NCBI GenBank assembly: GCA_004552305.1
Contig: SFOX01000016.1
Span: 1 to 50,406, forward strand
Source of the DNA: Subdoligranulum variabile
GTDB taxonomy: Bacteria > Bacillota > Clostridia > Oscillospirales > Ruminococcaceae
DNA length: 50,406 bases
Direction: 5' to 3'
Below, in pieces: positions 46,670 through 50,406 of this stretch. Under the pieces are notes generated by a model, which worked only from the letters and a program-made list of their open reading frames with translations, was not told where the DNA came from and made no database searches. Numbering within the stretch: the stretch's first letter is position 1; the number at the start of each line of letters is the position of its first letter. The position numbers were made by a program, and so were the translations under genes.

Positions 46670-48358
46670 ATGTATCGCGCGTTATACCGCAAATGGCGTC
46701 CCCGCCGCTTTGCCGACGTGGTGGGGCAGACCCCCATCGTCACCGCGCTGCAAAACCAGATCGCTGCCGGGCGCATCGGTCACGCCTACCTGTTCACCGG
46801 CACGCGCGGCACCGGCAAGACCACCTGCGCCAAGATTTTTGCCAAGGCGGTCAACTGCACAGACACCTCCAGCCCTGACCCCTGCTGCGAATGCGCTGTC
46901 TGCAAGGGCATTGAGGACGGCTCCATTATGGACATTATCGAGATGGACGCTGCCTCCAACAACAGTGTGGACGACATCCGCGACCTGCGCGACGAAGTCG
47001 CCTATCTGCCCTCGGTCTGCAAATATAAGGTATATATCATCGACGAGGTTCATATGCTGTCCACAGCGGCGTTCAACGCGCTGCTCAAAACGATGGAGGA
47101 ACCGCCCGAACACGTCATCTTTATTCTGGCGACCACCGATGTGCAAAAGGTGCCTGTCACCATTTTAAGCCGCTGCCAGCGGTACGATTTTGCCCGCATC
47201 ACCGCCGAGGATATCGCCGCCCGCCTGACCTATGTCGCCGGGCAGGAGAACATCGACCTTGACCCCGCCGCCGCCCGGCTGATCGGGCGTCTGGCAGACG
47301 GCGCGATGCGCGATGCGCTTTCCATCCTGGATACCTGCGCCGGTGTGGACAACACCGTGGACGAAGCGCTGGTGCGCCGTATGGCGGGCGTGACCGACCG
47401 CAGCTACCTGTTTGATATCAGCGATGCCATCGCCGCGCAAAACGCCGTGGCTGCGCTGGAAAAAATCGCCGAGCTGCGCCAAAAAAGCGTGGATATGCGC
47501 CGGCTCTGCATGGAGCTTGCCGGGCATTACCGCAATTTGATGCTCTGCTCCTTGCAGGGCGGCACGGCGCTGCTCACAGGCATTTCTCCGGAGGAGGAAG
47601 CCGCCTACGCCGCCCGCAGCGAAACCCCGCAGTCCGAAGCCGTGCGCGCCATCAATGCGTTCGGCACGGCGCTGGACAAGATGAGCCGCGGCACTGACCA
47701 ACGCATCGAGCTGGAATTGGCGGTTTTCTCGCTGACACAGCCTGCGGTCGCTGCCCAGCCTGCCCCCGCGCAGCCCGCAGCACCCCAGACCTTTGCCGCC
47801 GCGCCGCAGGCGTTTGCCGCTGCCCCGGCGGCAGACGCTGCGCCCGCCGTAAAGGCTGCCCCGCCGCCGCCGCAAACTGCGGCAGGGGAGGAGCTTCCCC
47901 CGCCGTTGGACGAGGACGAGCCGCCCTTCCTGCAGCCGGAGCTGCGCCCCGCACCCCCGGCACCGCCCGCGCCGCAGCCCGCTGCCAAGCCCGCTGCGCA
48001 CAGGGCAGTCCCCAAGCAGGCAGGACCGCTGCAGCCGTTCCCGCAATGGACAAACGTGCTGCAGGAGTTGGAGGAAACCGACGCTATGCTGATTTCCTTC
48101 CTGCGCGGCACCAAGGCGTACTATGACGGCACCCGCGTACTGTTTGAGTGCAGCGACGCCTTCCGCGATTACGCCCGCAGCAACAAAGAGGTCAACAAAA
48201 AGCTCAAGGAAGCCATCTATAAGGTATCCCGCATCAAGTGCGGCATCGGTCCCTATGAGCCGCCCAAGGCGGAGCCCGCGCACGGCGCCCCCAATTTAGA
48301 GGATACGCTGCGCACCATGCAGACCATGGGCGTAACGATTCAAATTGAAGATAAATAA
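46670..48358 (+). CDS. dnaX: DNA polymerase III subunits gamma/tau
   Basis: ATPase of the clamp-loader complex, 562 residues. It starts MYRALYRKWRPRRFADVVGQ, has P-loop GTRGTGKTT (44-52), a four-cysteine zinc module (CCECAVCKGI plus an upstream Cys), Walker B IIDEVHMLS and sensor SRCQRYDF. An Ala/Pro/Glu-rich linker (about 360-460) precedes the tau-type C-terminal domain. The frame is open upstream through the SRP RNA, but GGGAGG nine bases before this ATG fixes the start. The SRP RNA-dnaX-ybaB-recR order is a well-known bacterial arrangement. I see no convincing programmed frameshift cassette. Confidence 0.95.
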   Translation: MYRALYRKWRPRRFADVVGQTPIVTALQNQIAAGRIGHAYLFTGTRGTGKTTCAKIFAKAVNCTDTSSPDPCCECAVCKGIEDGSIMDIIEMDAASNNSVDDIRDLRDEVAYLPSVCKYKVYIIDEVHMLSTAAFNALLKTMEEPPEHVIFILATTDVQKVPVTILSRCQRYDFARITAEDIAARLTYVAGQENIDLDPAAARLIGRLADGAMRDALSILDTCAGVDNTVDEALVRRMAGVTDRSYLFDISDAIAAQNAVAALEKIAELRQKSVDMRRLCMELAGHYRNLMLCSLQGGTALLTGISPEEEAAYAARSETPQSEAVRAINAFGTALDKMSRGTDQRIELELAVFSLTQPAVAAQPAPAQPAAPQTFAAAPQAFAAAPAADAAPAVKAAPPPPQTAAGEELPPPLDEDEPPFLQPELRPAPPAPPAPQPAAKPAAHRAVPKQAGPLQPFPQWTNVLQELEETDAMLISFLRGTKAYYDGTRVLFECSDAFRDYARSNKEVNKKLKEAIYKVSRIKCGIGPYEPPKAEPAHGAPNLEDTLRTMQTMGVTIQIEDK

Positions 48359-48391
48359 CGTTCTGTCGAAAAGACAGCAGGAGGAACCCTT

Positions 48392-48733
48392 ATGAAAGCA
48401 AGAATGCCCCAAGGCTTCGGCCGTCCCGACCCCAACGCCATGATGCGTCAGGTCCAGAAAATGCAGGAGAACATCCGCGCCAAGCAGGAGGAGCTGGAAG
48501 CCAAGGAATACACCGGCACCGCCAGCGGCGAGATGGTCAGCGTGACGATGAACGGCAAGCACGAAGTCGTGGCTGTCAGCATCAAGCCCGAAGCCGTGGA
48601 CCCCGAGGATATCGAGATGCTGGAGGATCTGATCGCCGCCGCCGTCAACAGTGCGGTTTCTGCCGTGGACAAGGACTCTGAAGAAGAAATGTCCAAGCTG
48701 ACCGGCGGGCTGAACATTCCCGGTCTGGGCTAA
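48392..48733 (+). CDS. ybaB: YbaB/EbfC family nucleoid-associated protein
   Basis: Small DNA-binding protein, 113 residues, forming a dimer with a tweezer-like shape. The Met/Gln-rich opening (NAMMRQVQKMQENIRAKQEELEAKEYTG), the central beta segment (VSVTMNGKHEVVAVSIKPEAVDPEDIEMLEDLI) and the terminal GGLNIPGLG match the family. It lies between dnaX and recR as in most bacteria, with AGGAGG before the start and only 12 bases to recR. Confidence 0.94.
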   Translation: MKARMPQGFGRPDPNAMMRQVQKMQENIRAKQEELEAKEYTGTASGEMVSVTMNGKHEVVAVSIKPEAVDPEDIEMLEDLIAAAVNSAVSAVDKDSEEEMSKLTGGLNIPGLG

Positions 48734-48745
48734 GGAGATTGCGCT

Positions 48746-49342
48746 ATGCAGCAAAATGCCGATCCGCTGGAAAATCTGGCCGACCAGTTTGCCCGGTTTC
48801 CCGGCGTAGGGCGCAAAAGCGCCATGCGTATGGCGTATCAGGTTATGGCGATGCCCAACGACCAGGCCATGGAACTTGCCAAGGCGATCGAGTGCGCCAA
48901 GACCCAGCTGCGCCGCTGCCGTATCTGCCAGGATTACACCGGCGGGGAAGTGTGCAAGATTTGCGCCTCGCAAAAGCGTGACCGCAGCGTCATCTGCGTG
49001 GTCGAAAAGCCCCGCGATGTAAAATCCATCGAGCGCACGCACGAATTTAACGGTCTGTATCATGTTCTGCACGGGCTGATCTCGCCCATTGACGGCGTGA
49101 CCGCCGACCAGCTTTGCGTAAAGGAGCTGCTGGCACGCCTGAACGACACCGTCAAGGAGGTCATTATGGCAACCAGCCCCACGGTCGAGGGCGAGGCGAC
49201 GGCGATGTACCTTGCCAAGCTCATCAAGCCCTTGGGCATCAAGACCACGCGCCTTGCCTACGGCTTGCCGGTGGGTTCCAGCCTGGAATTTGCCGACGAA
49301 ACCACGCTGTACCGCGCCCTGCAGGGTCGCGGGGAGCTGTGA
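48746..49342 (+). CDS. recR: recombination mediator protein RecR
   Basis: Works with RecO/RecF to load RecA at gaps. 198 residues, usual length. The helix-hairpin-helix FARFPGVGRKSAMRMAY comes first, then the zinc finger CRRCRICQDYTGGEVCKIC, then a Toprim domain (VICVVEKPRDVKSIERT... ATSPTVEGEATAMYLAKLIKP) and the C-terminal Walker-like LAYGLPVGSSLEFADETTL. Last gene of the dnaX-ybaB-recR operon; the promoter of smpB begins a few bases after its stop. Confidence 0.96.
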   Translation: MQQNADPLENLADQFARFPGVGRKSAMRMAYQVMAMPNDQAMELAKAIECAKTQLRRCRICQDYTGGEVCKICASQKRDRSVICVVEKPRDVKSIERTHEFNGLYHVLHGLISPIDGVTADQLCVKELLARLNDTVKEVIMATSPTVEGEATAMYLAKLIKPLGIKTTRLAYGLPVGSSLEFADETTLYRALQGRGEL

Positions 49343-49346
49343 CCCC

Positions 49347-49375
49347 TTGACTTTTGCACGCCGCCGCGTTATAAT
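49347..49375 (+). promoter_or_regulatory. promoter of smpB
   Basis: TTGACT (49347-49352), 17 bases, TATAAT (49370-49375). Confidence 0.75.
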
Positions 49376-49413
49376 CTGGGAACAGCTGCCATACTGCAAG
49401 GGAGGTGCATTTT

Positions 49414-49881
49414 GTGGCTGAGGAAAAATCCGGCAAAAAGTTGATTGCCCAAAACCGCGAAGTGCGCCACGAATACTTTGTGGTCGAAGCGCTGGAAACC
49501 GGCATTGCGCTGGTCGGCACCGAGGTAAAAAGCCTGCGTGCCGGCGGCGTGAACCTGAAGGATTCCTGGGCAGACATTGAGGACGGCGAGCTGATCGCCA
49601 AGGGCATCCACATCAGCCCGTATGAGCAGGGGAACATCTTCAACAAGGACCCCCGCCGTCCGCGCAAGCTGCTGGCACACAAGGCAGAGATACGCCGTCT
49701 GGGGCAGCAGATCAAGCTGCAGGGCTACACACTGGTACCGCTTTCGATGTACTTTAAACAGGGTCGCGTCAAGGTGGAGCTGGGGCTTTGCAAGGGCAAA
49801 AAGCTGTACGACAAGCGCGCCTCGGCTGCGGCGCGGGATGCCAAGCGCGATATTGACCGCGCGCTGAAAACACAGCGATAA
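49414..49881 (+). CDS. smpB: SsrA-binding protein SmpB
   Basis: Binds the tRNA-like domain of tmRNA and delivers it to stalled ribosomes in trans-translation. 155 residues. The OB-fold begins LIAQNREVRHEYFVVEALETGIALVGTEVKSLR; the C-terminal basic tail KGKKLYDKRASAAARDAKRDIDRAL is the segment that enters the empty mRNA channel. An upstream GTG overlaps the GGGAGG ribosome binding site, so the GTG eight bases after it is the start. Its RNA partner ssrA follows 57 bases after the stop. Confidence 0.96.
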   Translation: MAEEKSGKKLIAQNREVRHEYFVVEALETGIALVGTEVKSLRAGGVNLKDSWADIEDGELIAKGIHISPYEQGNIFNKDPRRPRKLLAHKAEIRRLGQQIKLQGYTLVPLSMYFKQGRVKVELGLCKGKKLYDKRASAAARDAKRDIDRALKTQR

Positions 49882-49938
49882 ATCGCAAAATTTCGTTTAC
49901 GTTATCTTTCCCGGCGGGTTTGCGCCCGCCGAATATGC

Positions 49939-50289
49939 GGGGCTGTAATGGTTTCGACGGGGGGAGAAAGGCGTGAGCAGCGGGTCGTGGCGGTGCACCA
50001 CGTTAAAAGCGCCAAACTAAAATTAACTGACAACGATTATTCTGTTGCCGTCGCTGCCTGATTAGGCGCGACCGTCTTGCCTGCATCAGTACCGTGCAGG
50101 GTCAAGGCGTCGATTCGGTACTGAACATGCACGGGCCTGAGCTTGGCAGCCCGTCAGGTATTTACGAAGCTACCAAGGCGTAGTGCGTGCGTATTCGCCC
50201 GCGCCAAGGGAAATTTAATAAACACGCTGCACCCGGAGATACTCTAACCGATTTCCTTTCGGACATGGGTTCGACTCCCATCAGCTCCA
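49939..50289 (+). ncRNA. ssrA: transfer-messenger RNA
   Basis: Alanine-charged tmRNA. The 5' end GGGGCTGTAATGGTTTCGAC and the 3' end GGGTTCGACTCCCATCAGCT, closing as GGGGCTG with CAGCTCC plus discriminator A, form the tRNA-like domain. CCA is not encoded. The tag reading frame ends GAC AAC GAT TAT TCT GTT GCC GTC GCT GCC TGA, giving a tag that ends in DNDYSVAVAA; the exact resume codon cannot be fixed by eye. Its terminator runs on into an inverted copy of the tRNA-like 3' end. Confidence 0.95.
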
Positions 50290-50290
50290 T

Positions 50291-50336
50291 AAAAAAGCAG
50301 TCCTATGCCGTATCCCGGCATAGGACTGCTTTTTTA
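50291..50336 (+). terminator. terminator of ssrA
   Basis: AAAAAAGCAGTCCTATGCCG, five-base loop, and its perfect complement ending in TTTTTT. Confidence 0.9.
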
Positions 50337-50360
50337 TGTTGAGCTGCTGAGGAGTCGAAC
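50337..50360 (-). repeat. inverted partial copy of the tmRNA 3' end
   Basis: Immediately after the terminator T-run, the sequence continues as the reverse complement of the tmRNA acceptor strand and T-arm up to GAAC. Relative to the true complement it has TT inserted after the discriminator region, one substitution, and one A inserted inside the T-stem. With the terminator, the palindrome spans 50269-50360 with 42- and 45-base arms. The last 46 bases of the window after it are GC-rich with no gene. Confidence 0.85.
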
Positions 50361-50406
50361 AGCCCGTCCCCGCCGCAGCGGGGCGCAAATCAGCCCGGTG
50401 GGCTGT

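Noticed and set aside
47460..47500. Run of six A residues in dnaX as a programmed frameshift site
   Set aside because: It lies inside the conserved ATPase region rather than at the gamma/tau boundary, and I see no stimulatory stem-loop or early stop arrangement like that of E. coli dnaX.

Overview
The window looks like a chromosomal stretch of a GC-rich member of the Clostridia. The gene content (Rnf complex, Rex repressor, TepA-type ClpP homologue, FtsK/SpoIIIE, Fe-S serine dehydratase) and the codon and intergenic-repeat style suggest the Faecalibacterium/Gemmiger/Subdoligranulum neighbourhood of the Oscillospiraceae. That placement is an inference; no 16S gene is present. I see no phage, integrase, transposase, CRISPR array or toxin-antitoxin pair. 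Most genes are core metabolism and information processing, so the interest lies mainly in the non-coding DNA.

Layout. 1-3.2 kb: L-serine dehydratase pair (sdaAB-sdaAA) and a PepV-like dipeptidase. 3.2-8.8 kb: a 45-residue membrane peptide and a complete rnfCDGEAB operon behind a structured leader. 8.8-13.2 kb: mntP with a probable manganese (yybP-ykoY) riboswitch, guaA, hemW and a Bax-inhibitor-1 family protein. 13.3-20.4 kb: an intergenic multi-hairpin repeat, then a six-gene leftward aromatic amino acid operon (pheA-aroB-aroC-aroE/K fusion-aroA-tyrA). 20.4-25.7 kb: HAD phosphatase, sirtuin, NAD(P)H-hydrate dehydratase, WYL regulator, UDP-galactopyranose mutase, SecG. 25.8-30.8 kb: RNase R, tRNA-Ser(GGA), a CPA2 antiporter, a DUF975 membrane protein, tRNA-Leu(CAG). 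30.9-37.9 kb: CobW-like GTPase, Pcp, MATE exporter, an AraC regulator beside the tail of a lost sugar ABC transporter, thymidine kinase with Rex, and TepA. 38-46 kb: ftsK, a ComEC-like metallo-hydrolase, and metF, a free-standing MetH reactivation domain and metH, tightly packed. 46.2-50.4 kb: tRNA-Ala(GGC), SRP RNA, dnaX-ybaB-recR, smpB and ssrA (tmRNA).

How the parts work together. The aromatic operon covers most of the route from DAHP to phenylalanine and tyrosine precursors, lacking only DAHP synthase and 3-dehydroquinate dehydratase. metF plus the split metH form a methionine/one-carbon unit. Rnf supplies ferredoxin:NAD coupling and Rex senses the NADH/NAD ratio. smpB and ssrA sit together as the trans-translation pair.

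The most unusual signal is in the RNA genes. Both tRNA-Leu and tmRNA are followed by an intrinsic terminator whose right arm continues into an inverted, slightly defective copy of that same RNA's 3' end (CCA/acceptor strand plus T-arm). Both copies stop at the same T-loop position and carry the same type of insertions at the same places. The two other tRNAs here lack it. A second signal is a 99-bp element with terminal inverted repeats, present twice in opposite orientation; one copy lies inside the leader of the aromatic operon.
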